A stretch of DNA of 35,341 bases from Candidatus Altarchaeota archaeon (GTDB lineage Archaea > Altiarchaeota > Altiarchaeia > IMC4 > QMZM01): assembly GCA_016931955.1 (NCBI GenBank), contig JAFGDV010000022.1, positions 1 to 35,341 on the forward strand, given 5' to 3'. Shown one piece after another: positions 8,552 through 16,732 of this stretch. The translations under genes and the position numbers were made by a program. The notes beneath the pieces are model-generated. The model was given only the letters and a program-made list of their open reading frames with translations, did not search any database and had not been told where the DNA came from. Numbering within the stretch: position 1 is the stretch's first letter; every line of letters starts with the position of its first letter.

Positions 8552-9646
8552 ATGAATGTGAGAACCACCATAAGCATAATAAAGGCAGACATTGGAAGCA
8601 TCGGAGGGCACACAAAGCCCTCAGATGAGGTGATGGAGTACTGCAAGAAAAACCTGGAACAAGAAAAAGGGAAACTACTGATAGACTGCTACGTCACACG
8701 CTGCGGAGACGACATAGAACTGTTGATGACCCACGAAAAGGGAGTGGATGCGAAAGAAATACACTCACTGGCTTGGAACACGTTCAAGGCCGGCGCGGAA
8801 AAGGCAAAAGAGCAGGGGCTGTATGGGGCAGGACAAGACCTTCTATCGGATGCTTTCTCGGGCAATGTCCGGGGGATGGGGCCAGGTATAGCTGAGATGG
8901 AAATCGAAGAACGGCCAGCTGAAGCATTCATAGCCTTCATGGCAGACAAAACAGAGGCATCAGCTTTCAATCTGCCACTGTATGAGATGTTCGCCAACCC
9001 CTTCAACACAGCCGGCCTAGTATTAGACCCTAAACTACACGAAGGATTCAAATTCGAGGTACACGACGTCAAAGGAAGCCGGAGAATAATATTCGACACA
9101 CCAGAAGAAGCATACGATCTACTGGCGTTGATAGGGTTAACAGACATATACGCGATAAAAAGCGTCTACAAGAAGTCTGGAGAAATAGCTGCAGTAGCAA
9201 GCACCGAAAAAGTGAACCTTATAGCGGGCAGATACGTGGGAAAAGACGACCCCGCCATGCTGGTAAGGTCGCAGTCAGGGTATCCAGCAACCGGGGAAGT
9301 AGTAGACCCCTTCGCAAGACCCTTCTACATCGCAGGATGGATGCGAGGAAGCCACCGCGGACCAATGATGCCCGTCGGCGAAAAAGACGCCAACCCGACG
9401 AGATTCGACGGACCACCAAGGATAATAGCGCTGGCATTCTCCCTCAAAGAAGGCAGACTAACCGGTCCAGTGGACGTTTTCGCTGACCCAGGATTCGACG
9501 ACGCCCGAAGACAGGCGAACGAGATGGCGAACTACATGAGACGCCATGGACCATTCCAGCCACACCTGCTACCGCCAGGAGAAATGGAGTACACAACGCT
9601 GCCAGGCGTGCTCAAGAAACTAGAAGATAGGTTTGAGAAAATCTAA
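8552..9646 (+). CDS. fbp: Bifunctional FBP aldolase/phosphatase (FBPA/P, class V FBPase)
   Basis: This is the archaeal gluconeogenic enzyme that condenses triose phosphates and dephosphorylates the product in one remodelling active site. Family signatures are IIKADIGSIGGHT (Mg ligands), GMGPGIAEMEIEERPAEA, the lid region YKKSGEIAAVASTE carrying the Tyr/Lys Schiff-base pair, then AGRYVGKDDP, AGWMRGSHRGPMMPV and TRFDGPPRIIALAF. Length (364) matches the family. A strong GGGAGGGG ribosome site precedes ATG 8552, and the gap to fba is 13 nt. It makes the two genes before it formally redundant. A hairpin/T-run terminator follows the stop. Confidence 0.95.
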   Translation: MNVRTTISIIKADIGSIGGHTKPSDEVMEYCKKNLEQEKGKLLIDCYVTRCGDDIELLMTHEKGVDAKEIHSLAWNTFKAGAEKAKEQGLYGAGQDLLSDAFSGNVRGMGPGIAEMEIEERPAEAFIAFMADKTEASAFNLPLYEMFANPFNTAGLVLDPKLHEGFKFEVHDVKGSRRIIFDTPEEAYDLLALIGLTDIYAIKSVYKKSGEIAAVASTEKVNLIAGRYVGKDDPAMLVRSQSGYPATGEVVDPFARPFYIAGWMRGSHRGPMMPVGEKDANPTRFDGPPRIIALAFSLKEGRLTGPVDVFADPGFDDARRQANEMANYMRRHGPFQPHLLPPGEMEYTTLPGVLKKLEDRFEKI

Positions 9647-9664
9647 GGCGTTGGTGAACTGGAG

Positions 9665-9696
9665 GGAGAATTCGCCCACTGCGAATTCCCGTTTTT
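9665..9696 (+). terminator. Hairpin plus T-run terminator
   Basis: GAATTCGC (9668-9675) pairs perfectly with GCGAATTC (9681-9688) around a 5-nt loop, with GG/CC added outside a bulged A, followed by GTTTTTC. It lies between convergent FBPA/P and TBP genes. The form is like an intrinsic terminator; archaeal termination mainly needs the T-run. Confidence 0.65.
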
Positions 9697-9734
9697 CTGC
9701 CAGCGCTTTTCTTAAAGGGGCTGCGAGTTTCTTT

Positions 9735-10286
9735 TTAGGTCCCCATGATGGCTGATGTTTTCTTTATTATGTTTCTTGTTGCTTCGGCTGCCATGTCGGC
9801 TTCTCTGGGTGTTTTGGCACCGGTGACTATTATGCGTCCGGACCTGAATACTAGCATGACTGTCTTGGGTTCGTCTAACCTGAATATTAGTCCAGGAAAC
9901 TGTTCAGGCTCGTATTCGGTGTTGTCGCATTCCATCGCCAATATGTCGAGGTTGACTCTGAAGTTCAGGTTAGAGGATGCGACGATGTTCTGTATCTCGA
10001 TCTTTGGGGTGGCTTTGATGATTATGTCGGCCTCCCTCAGCTTCTTCAAGAGCTTCTGGACGGCTAAGTCGATTTCCTCCCTCGACCTTGCGCCGCTGCA
10101 TATGACTTTACCCGTGCGGAAGATCAGCATGGCGAGCTTGGGCTGCTGCATCCGGAAGATGACTCCAGGAAACCTCTTAGGGTTGTCCACCCCCTCCACA
10201 GAACATGCGAACTCCTCCAGGTTGATATCCTGTCCAAGGACTATGGAGGAGACGATGTTCTCAATCTTCGCCTTCATCTTCAACAT
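9735..10286 (-). CDS. tbp: TATA-box-binding protein
   Basis: General transcription factor that binds promoter TATA boxes and recruits TFB and RNA polymerase. Two imperfect repeats of about 90 residues form the saddle; each contains FPGxIFRxxxPKxxMLxFRxGxIxxxGAxxxxE (FPGVIFRMQQPKLAMLIFRTG and FPGLIFRLDEPKTVMLVFRSG). Starting at MLKMKAKIENIV gives 183 residues, the usual archaeal size; the ORF-track start 12 codons upstream is not needed. A TATTTAAT box lies about 25 nt before this ATG, implying a leaderless mRNA. The plus-strand ORF 9745-10338 is its shadow. Confidence 0.95.
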   Translation of the reverse strand: MLKMKAKIENIVSSIVLGQDINLEEFACSVEGVDNPKRFPGVIFRMQQPKLAMLIFRTGKVICSGARSREEIDLAVQKLLKKLREADIIIKATPKIEIQNIVASSNLNFRVNLDILAMECDNTEYEPEQFPGLIFRLDEPKTVMLVFRSGRIIVTGAKTPREADMAAEATRNIIKKTSAIMGT

Positions 10287-10361
10287 AATATATTTCCCGT
10301 CGGTGATTAAATACCGAAACATAGATAAAGGTGATTAGACAAATTATATGACACAGTCAAA

Positions 10362-12389
10362 ATGCTAAAAAGAAGCTTGTTTTTGGGTGTTTTTTTGGTT
10401 GCGCTGCTTTTCTCTGCCACCGCGCAGACACAAGAAGAGCTTGCCGGCTGGCATTATGGTCTTGCGAACGAGGCCTATAAAAAAGGCGACATTGGAAATG
10501 CTAGCATCCACGTCGGCGAGGCCTTGAGTCTATATACTCAGTTGGGGGATGTTTCGGGGCAGATTAGATGCAATGGATTAATCCAGGATCTGCATGCAGG
10601 AGATGGCATAGAGGGTTTGAGGCTTTTAGGTGACATCGGGTTGATCATTCTGGTTTCAACATTATTCGCATTCTTTACAAGGCTGCTAAGGCAACCCATG
10701 ATTTTAGCGTATGTGGCTGCAGGGATAGTTATAGGCCCCTTCGGCCTGAAGCTTATCACAGAACAGGGGACAATAGAGACGCTGGCGGAGCTTGGGATAG
10801 CGTTCCTGTTGTTCATGGTCGGATTAGAGCTGGACATAAACAGGCTTAAGGATGTGGGTAAGGTGTCTGCTGGCTGCGGCTTAGGGCAGATATTGATAAC
10901 ATTTATCATAGGATTCGTGCTTGCGGCACTACTCAACCAATTCACTTTGATAGAGTCTTTTTATATAGCATTCGCCCTCACCATAAGCAGCACGATGATT
11001 GTGGTAAAGCTGCTGTCTGATAAAGAGGAACTTGATACACTGCACGGAAAAATCGTGCTCGGAACCCTGCTGATACAGGATGTGGTGACAATCATGGTGT
11101 TGGCTGTTCTGACGACGCTTAACTCTTTCACGTTAACTTCATTGGTTACGGCGGCTTTCACAGGTATTGGGTTGGTTGCATTAGCCATAATAATGGGGAG
11201 ATACGTGCTTCCTCCATTGTTCTGCTTCGCCGCAAGATCTGTTGAGCATCTCTTTCTGACGTCTCTGGCTTGGTGCTTCGTCTTTTCGGCTTTTTCTTAT
11301 ATAGTATTCACAAATCTTCTGGGCTTCGGTGGCTCCGCGATATCAATAGGCTCGTTTCTCGCAGGCGTAAGCCTCGCATCTTTCCCATACAACATAGAGA
11401 TCGTCGGCAGGATAAGGTCGCTGAAGGACTTCTTCGTTGTGATATTCTTCGTGTCACTTGGAATGCAGGTTCCACTGTACATTCCATTGATACAGAACGT
11501 GATCCTGTTCTCCCTCTTTGTCCTAATCGGGACACCAATCATTATGATGTTCATATGCAGCCTCTTCGGGTATGGTAAGAGAACGTCTTTACTCACCGGG
11601 CTTGCATTAGCGCAGATATCTGAGTTCTCGCTGATCCTCGCAGGAGAGGGTTTCTCCTTCGGGCATATACGCGCCGACATGCTCTCGCTTGTGACATGGA
11701 TAATGCTCGTAACCAGCACCGTAAGCTCCTACTACATACTCCACGGAGGCCAGATCTACAACCGATTGCTTCCGGCATTGAAGGTATTCAACAGGTTCTC
11801 CATGAACAAGATCCTAGAAGACGTGCAAAGAGATGCTAGACACCATGTCATAGTCTTCGGATGCGATCGCATGGGCGGCATCATCATCAAAACACTCCAA
11901 GCCATGAAGAAAGACTTCGTCGTAGTAGACATCAACCCAGAGATCATCAAATCACTGATGAGTCAGAGGATTCCTTCACTGTACGGGGACATAGACGACA
12001 TGGAGGTTTTGGAGAGGGTCAACCTTAAGGATGCGAACGTTGTGATCTCGACGATACCTAACCTAAGAGAAAACCTGCTTATAATAGAGGAGACAAAAAA
12101 ACGCAACCCAGATGCTGTGATCATCATAACGGCAAGGAACATAGACAATGCCCTTACACTCTACAAAGCCGATGCCGACTACGTGATACTACCGCATATT
12201 CTAAGCGGTGAACGGGTCTCGGAATTCCTCACAGATTATATAGTCAACAAAGACGAATTCGCTCACCTAAAGAGAAAACACATGGAGCGGCTGGAAAACC
12301 AGAAGAGACTGGATATCTTGATGAAATATGAGCCCTCATTCATAGGCATGCTTGAGAGAAAATTCGAGCACATGGGTCACAGGTTATAG
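10362..12389 (+). CDS. CPA2-family cation/proton antiporter with RCK domain and exported N-terminal repeat
   Basis: Predicted Na+ or K+/H+ antiporter of the KefB/NapA (CPA2) family. About 85-470 is multi-spanning, with family motifs IGPFGLKL, ELGIAFLLFMVGLELD and ALTISSTMIVVKLL. About 490-600 is a Rossmann RCK/TrkA-N domain (HHVIVFGCDRMGG...FVVVDINPE...YGDIDD) that would gate the channel with nucleotide or redox signals. Unusually, the protein begins with a signal peptide (1-21) and a helical-repeat unit (ELAGWHYGLANEAYKKGDIGNAS...RCNGLIQ). The same unit occurs in the 12390-14705 and 20301-22679 proteins. A TATA-like AAATTATATG sits just upstream, so the leader is very short. The stop abuts the convergent neighbour with no gap. 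Confidence 0.88.
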   Translation: MLKRSLFLGVFLVALLFSATAQTQEELAGWHYGLANEAYKKGDIGNASIHVGEALSLYTQLGDVSGQIRCNGLIQDLHAGDGIEGLRLLGDIGLIILVSTLFAFFTRLLRQPMILAYVAAGIVIGPFGLKLITEQGTIETLAELGIAFLLFMVGLELDINRLKDVGKVSAGCGLGQILITFIIGFVLAALLNQFTLIESFYIAFALTISSTMIVVKLLSDKEELDTLHGKIVLGTLLIQDVVTIMVLAVLTTLNSFTLTSLVTAAFTGIGLVALAIIMGRYVLPPLFCFAARSVEHLFLTSLAWCFVFSAFSYIVFTNLLGFGGSAISIGSFLAGVSLASFPYNIEIVGRIRSLKDFFVVIFFVSLGMQVPLYIPLIQNVILFSLFVLIGTPIIMMFICSLFGYGKRTSLLTGLALAQISEFSLILAGEGFSFGHIRADMLSLVTWIMLVTSTVSSYYILHGGQIYNRLLPALKVFNRFSMNKILEDVQRDARHHVIVFGCDRMGGIIIKTLQAMKKDFVVVDINPEIIKSLMSQRIPSLYGDIDDMEVLERVNLKDANVVISTIPNLRENLLIIEETKKRNPDAVIIITARNIDNALTLYKADADYVILPHILSGERVSEFLTDYIVNKDEFAHLKRKHMERLENQKRLDILMKYEPSFIGMLERKFEHMGHRL

Positions 12390-14705
12390 CTAGTCTTCCT
12401 GAAACCCTTCCCCCATGGTCTTCTTGAGCGGTAGACCGTAGCCCAATAACCTGTCCTTCCTTATCTTGGGTAAAGGCTTCCCCTCAGGTTTAGGTTTCTT
12501 TACCTTAGGGGATTCCCTCTGAGGCTGCGAACTTCTTTGCTCACCTTCAGAGCCTAAAGCCATCAAGCCCTCCTTTTTTTTGGGTCTGTAAGCTTCTGTT
12601 TTTCTGGGACTGTGCGGGTGTCTGCCAATCAGATACAGGGAACCGGCTAGTAGCGCGACTATGATTAGGACAAGAACCAGGATTAGTATGTACACCATAT
12701 TTGAGCCGATCGACTTAGAAAGCCCATCAATAGGGTTGCCCGTATCCTCTCTGCTGATCCTGGATATCAGAGACTTTACCTCAAGAAGCTCCTTCACGTA
12801 TCTGCTGTTCTCGTATCTATTCTCCGCTATCTCACCTGCAAGAGCCTTTATGTCTTTCAGTTCAGCAGTTGAGGGATCACAGCCCACCTGAGAACCACTG
12901 TCAAAGCAATTATAGACGTGAAAGGATCTCTGAACGAACACGCTTGCGTTACTGAAATCGCCCACTGCTGCGCTCATCTCAGCCAGCTTGTAGTAGATCC
13001 CTGCAAGAAGTATCTCTGATTCACGGGTTTTGTTTGTGTCCTTTAAGAAGACGTAGTCGATCCTCGACCTTAACGCATTTGTCAGGGATTCTTCGTATTT
13101 TTTATCGTTGTAGAGGATGGTTGCGTTTTCCAGTAGACTTGCTGCCTCAAAACCCATGAACTGGGTTGATTTGTTTATTATGTCATTGCATTTCCCGACT
13201 GCCTTTTCGTTCTTCAGATACGCGTACTTGTATTTTGCCTTCTGAGCAAGGGTGCTGGCGTTCACGTAGTCGCCCGACAGGTAGAGGGCTACGGACTTGT
13301 TGTAGTATTCATCCGCCGACGTCTCCTCCTGTTTGGTCCGCTTCAGATCGCTTTCTATCTTCGAGATGAGTGTTCGAGCATCTGTGACGCCCTTAGAATT
13401 ATCGAGTTCTGAATAGAGTTCCTCTGATTTCTGAGCGTACTTCATTGAATTAACGTAATCCATCTTATTGTAGCTGGACTCTGCAAGCTTGTAGTTGTTG
13501 TAGGCCTCCTGCTCCTTCGCATACGTCTCTGACTGGAACAGGTAGACGTTCTTGTCGCCGGAGCCGATGGCTAATTCAGCATATCCATCACCCTCCAAGT
13601 CGTCTGCGGAGACTTCCCTCACAGTGTTGGTCTCGTATTCCCATAGGGTTTCCCCGTCGCTCTCGACCACATAGGCTCCGTCAGAACAGGCTGCTATGAT
13701 CTCATTGAACCCGTCCTTGTTCAAGTCCACGAGCATTATGTCGTAGACCTCTGAGCCGACTGGATTCTGCCACTCAAGTTCTCCTTTTTTATTTAGGACG
13801 TAGACGTCGTTCGAGCCTAGTATTATCTCTTTATCATCGTCGGCGTCGATGTCTTCGACGGCTATTTCCCTTATAAGACCACCCGTTGAATACTCCCACA
13901 ACTCCGTTCCCTGATCGTCTAAGACATGGAGTTCCTGATATGAGCCCACTAGGATCTCTTTCTTACCATCACCTTCTAAGTCTGCAACGTGGACTGATGC
14001 TACACCCCTGTCGGTGGGGAATGTAAACACCTTAGTACCCTTACTGTTGAATACCTGCACGGCCGCTGCTGTGCTGTACGTCCCCCACCTGCCATAGCTG
14101 CCTACCAGAACCTCCTTAACACCATCTCCGTCAATATCCTCTGCCGTGATACTATGGACTTCCCCGACAGTGGAAGCCGACCAGATTATTCTACCCTCAG
14201 GGCTTATGACAAAGACCTCGTTACGGAGGCTTCCTGAACCCGCACCGACTAGGATCTCTTTCTTCCCGTCCCCGTCTACGTCATCCAAGGAGATGGAGGA
14301 TATGTCATACTCATGTCTTGGAGACATCTCCCACTTCTTCTCTGCTTTAGTATTCAGGACGTGGAGCCTCGAGAATACCGAGGTTATGATCTCTTTCTCC
14401 CCGTCGCCTTCAATGTCGTCGACTACCATCCCAGTAACGTGTCCTGGGAGGAAATATTGACCTGTTGATTCTCCTTCTTTGTTGATTATGTTAACCCACC
14501 CGGCTGCGCCGCCAAGCATCTGCTTGGAGGATGCTATTATAACCTCCTTCTTTCCGTCGCCTTCAAGATCCGCTATTTTGAGAAATGCTATTCCGCCATT
14601 AGAGGAGTACTGCCACTTGAGGGTGAAGTAGTCATCCGATTCTGAACAGACGACGCAGATGCATAGTAGGGCGCAGATGAGCGGTAGTAGAATTCTCCTT
14701 TTCAT
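12390..14705 (-). CDS. Membrane-anchored FG-GAP/VCBS propeller protein with helical repeats
   Basis: 771 residues. Signal peptide about 1-22 (LLPLICALLCICVVC; a lipobox-like Cys is possible). About 25-390 carries eight FG-GAP/VCBS blades with the calcium-loop pattern DxDGDGxKEIxxGS (for example DDVDGDGKKEILVGAG), so a seven- or eight-bladed beta-propeller. About 395-640 holds helical repeats with YxxGDYVNAS and KCNDII signatures, shared with the antiporter and the 20301-22679 protein. One membrane helix (MVYILILVLVLIIVALLAG) lies near 675-697, then a basic cytosolic tail rich in Lys/Pro. A TATA-like box about 28 nt upstream suggests a leaderless transcript. Extracellular ligand binding or scaffolding is inferred; no enzyme motif is seen. 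Confidence 0.85.
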   Translation of the reverse strand: MKRRILLPLICALLCICVVCSESDDYFTLKWQYSSNGGIAFLKIADLEGDGKKEVIIASSKQMLGGAAGWVNIINKEGESTGQYFLPGHVTGMVVDDIEGDGEKEIITSVFSRLHVLNTKAEKKWEMSPRHEYDISSISLDDVDGDGKKEILVGAGSGSLRNEVFVISPEGRIIWSASTVGEVHSITAEDIDGDGVKEVLVGSYGRWGTYSTAAAVQVFNSKGTKVFTFPTDRGVASVHVADLEGDGKKEILVGSYQELHVLDDQGTELWEYSTGGLIREIAVEDIDADDDKEIILGSNDVYVLNKKGELEWQNPVGSEVYDIMLVDLNKDGFNEIIAACSDGAYVVESDGETLWEYETNTVREVSADDLEGDGYAELAIGSGDKNVYLFQSETYAKEQEAYNNYKLAESSYNKMDYVNSMKYAQKSEELYSELDNSKGVTDARTLISKIESDLKRTKQEETSADEYYNKSVALYLSGDYVNASTLAQKAKYKYAYLKNEKAVGKCNDIINKSTQFMGFEAASLLENATILYNDKKYEESLTNALRSRIDYVFLKDTNKTRESEILLAGIYYKLAEMSAAVGDFSNASVFVQRSFHVYNCFDSGSQVGCDPSTAELKDIKALAGEIAENRYENSRYVKELLEVKSLISRISREDTGNPIDGLSKSIGSNMVYILILVLVLIIVALLAGSLYLIGRHPHSPRKTEAYRPKKKEGLMALGSEGEQRSSQPQRESPKVKKPKPEGKPLPKIRKDRLLGYGLPLKKTMGEGFQED

Positions 14706-14739
14706 TTGTTAAAGATATGGGAATCAAAGATTTATATGT

Positions 14740-15708
14740 CTACAGTATTTGGAGAAGCCAGTATATCAGCGCTGAGAGTGATCCAGCCATAACCGGTGTC
14801 AGAACCCATCCAACAGAGATGTATTCGACGGTTTTTATGTTAACCGTCCTCACTCCCTTGGTCAGTCCGATGCCGATGACGCTGCCAACGACGGCCTGCG
14901 TTGACGATATCGGGATGCCAAGGACTGTGAAAAAGTAGACCACCGATGCAGCCGCAAACTGTGAGGTGAATGCCATGATAGGACCCATGCTTGTTATGCC
15001 TTTACTTACTGTTTCGACGACGCGCCTGCTGAAAGAGCTTGCACCCACACCCATTGAGACCCCGACCATGAAGACTATCGCCAGCTGGTTGCTCATAGCA
15101 TTAGAGCCGATGACTGGACCTACTGCGTTGCCTATGTTATTCGCACCCAGGCTGTAGGAGAGGAACACTGAACCCAATACCAGTAGTACCTGGAAGAGTC
15201 TGCTGAAGGTCAACAGATTCAATCTGCCTGAGAGGGGAGTCATCACATACCTGTAGAGGAGTACTGCGAGGACTATTGCTGCAATCGGCGTCATAATCCA
15301 GGACAGGAGCAGTTTGGATATGAGGATAAAATTCAGTTTACCCGCCAACCCCTCAACGATTATGATGCCCATTATTGCGCCCACCATGGTGTGGCTTGTT
15401 GCCACTGGTATGGATAAGGCTGTTGAAATGCCCACGAAGATCAGGGTGGCTAGTAGAGCGGCTAACGCTATATCCTCATCCATTCCATTCTCCAAAGGCA
15501 CAATATCGCCTCCAATCGTCTGTATGACCGCCCCGCCCTGCAGTAGGGCGCCGAGCAGCATGGATATGGACGCCAGCAGGGCTGCTTTCCTGAAGGACAT
15601 TATGTTGGAGCCCACAATGACCCCAATAGCGTTAGATGCGCTGTTTGCCCCGATATTCAATCCAACAAGGAGCGCTGATACAACGATCGATAATGAGATA
15701 GCATCCAT
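14740..15708 (-). CDS. pit: PiT-family inorganic phosphate permease
   Basis: Low-affinity phosphate:cation symporter in the cell membrane. The two inverted PiT repeats are visible: GANSASNAIGVIVGS near the N terminus and GANNIGNAVGPVIGS in the middle. Each is followed by an SHTMVGAIMG or SSTQAVVGSVIG element. About ten hydrophobic helices fit in 322 residues, typical of compact archaeal PiT. It lies 2 nt after the DUF47 gene, the usual archaeal and bacterial pair, so the two act together in phosphate uptake. Confidence 0.92.
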   Translation of the reverse strand: MDAISLSIVVSALLVGLNIGANSASNAIGVIVGSNIMSFRKAALLASISMLLGALLQGGAVIQTIGGDIVPLENGMDEDIALAALLATLIFVGISTALSIPVATSHTMVGAIMGIIIVEGLAGKLNFILISKLLLSWIMTPIAAIVLAVLLYRYVMTPLSGRLNLLTFSRLFQVLLVLGSVFLSYSLGANNIGNAVGPVIGSNAMSNQLAIVFMVGVSMGVGASSFSRRVVETVSKGITSMGPIMAFTSQFAAASVVYFFTVLGIPISSTQAVVGSVIGIGLTKGVRTVNIKTVEYISVGWVLTPVMAGSLSALIYWLLQIL

Positions 15709-15710
15709 GT

Positions 15711-16376
15711 CTATGCCTTGTGCAGCAAAAGGATCAGGGATAATGCATCAGTCGCGTCTTCGGCCCTGTCGGATATGTTCCCGGAGTACTCCACAAGCTT
15801 TGATAGCAGCAGTGCAAGGATTCCATCTTCGACTTTCTTATACAGCAAGGAATAGGCCTTGTTTTCTATCTCATCTGCTTCATGTTCCTTCGACCTTATC
15901 CGCTCTATCGCAGACCTCATGTCTGCTATGTTCGCCATATCGATCACGCTCCTGCGGAGTACATCTATCGTATCCAATCCCGCGTCTATCTCCATCTTGA
16001 TTAGTGGGAGTATGTTCTTTGGCATCTTCCTGCCCTCAAGAAAGACCAGCATCTTAGCAGCATCCTGGGCAGCATCTGCTATTTCGTCAACCATCTCCAC
16101 GAAATTAAGTATGAGGCTTCTGCTTCCAGGGAGGAATGCCCCAGAATACATGTTTTCTTCGATCTTCCTCCGGAGGTCATCCGCCATAGATTCGAGATTG
16201 CATGTGTTTTCTACCTGTTTCCCTAATTCCTTGTAGTTCCCTTCCTCAAAGGCGTCGAATGCGTTTTTGAATTCGTATACTACTTTGTAGGTCATATCTG
16301 CGTGCTCGTTTATCAATCGGATGGTCTCTTTCTCCTGCTCGCCCGCCAATACAGATATTAGGTTGAATAATGTCAT
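15711..16376 (-). CDS. DUF47 / PhoU-like phosphate transport regulator
   Basis: An all-helical PhoU-like protein (DUF47, TIGR00153 type), a cytosolic partner of PiT transporters. Characteristic stretches are LEEx-type metal-site helices: DFVEMVDEIAD-like (NFVEMVDEIADAAQDAAK), IRSKEHEADEIENKAYSLLY and VEYSGNISDRAEDATD. The ORF track starts at 16439, but GGAGGG at 16383-16388 is spaced 6 nt from ATG 16376 (MTLFNLISVLAG), which is the family's normal N terminus. It is divergent from the RHH-scpA pair, and the shared intergenic region holds a palindrome. Confidence 0.88.
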   Translation of the reverse strand: MTLFNLISVLAGEQEKETIRLINEHADMTYKVVYEFKNAFDAFEEGNYKELGKQVENTCNLESMADDLRRKIEENMYSGAFLPGSRSLILNFVEMVDEIADAAQDAAKMLVFLEGRKMPKNILPLIKMEIDAGLDTIDVLRRSVIDMANIADMRSAIERIRSKEHEADEIENKAYSLLYKKVEDGILALLLSKLVEYSGNISDRAEDATDALSLILLLHKA

Positions 16377-16459
16377 CTTCATCCCTCCGTTGTGTTTAGG
16401 ACATGTGAATGAGAGGATAAGAATGTGCTTTTTAAACACATGCTCCTATACAGTATATA

Positions 16460-16477
16460 TAATGTATATATACATTA
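16460..16477. promoter_or_regulatory. Perfect 18-bp palindrome, candidate operator
   Basis: TAATGTATATATACATTA is its own reverse complement. It overlaps the TATA-rich promoter just 4 nt before the start of the small RHH-like gene, so a dimeric repressor bound here would block initiation. Autoregulation by that protein is the simplest inference. Confidence 0.55.
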
Positions 16478-16481
16478 GAAG

Positions 16482-16679
16482 ATGAGGGAAACTATCTCAG
16501 TATACACGGAGCCTTACACAAAATTTGTGATCAAGAATCTGGTCAAGATAAAAGGCAGATCGGAATCCGACGTTGCCAATTTCATACTCAAGAGCTGGAT
16601 AAGCGACCACCTAGATGAACTGAAAGAATACGGCATCACGGTAAAAAAGGCCAGAGAAGTCGGAGCATTGAGGCTATAA
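16482..16679 (+). CDS. Small ribbon-helix-helix-like DNA-binding protein
   Basis: 65 residues. An N-terminal beta-strand (RETISVYTEPYTKFVIKN) is followed by two helices with a SESDVANFILKSWI turn, the layout of MetJ/Arc/CopG proteins, then a short tail ending VGALRL. It is predicted to bind DNA as a dimer. ATG 16482 directly follows the palindrome and TATA-rich promoter. scpA begins 53 nt after its stop and may be co-transcribed, though scpA has its own TATA-like boxes. The assignment is by fold pattern only; I do not recognise the family name. Confidence 0.6.
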   Translation: MRETISVYTEPYTKFVIKNLVKIKGRSESDVANFILKSWISDHLDELKEYGITVKKAREVGALRL

Positions 16680-16732
16680 AACGAAAAGTATTTAAACCCA
16701 AAGTGACACGGTTTATAAATACCCCCAAAAAA

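Noticed and set aside
9745-10338. 197-residue plus-strand ORF
   Set aside because: It is the antisense shadow of TBP, whose two saddle repeats are unmistakable.
16703-16732. GTG start extending ScpA by ten codons
   Set aside because: The extension contains a TATA-like TTTATAAATA and no homologous residues; ATG 16733 begins at the usual ScpA N terminus.
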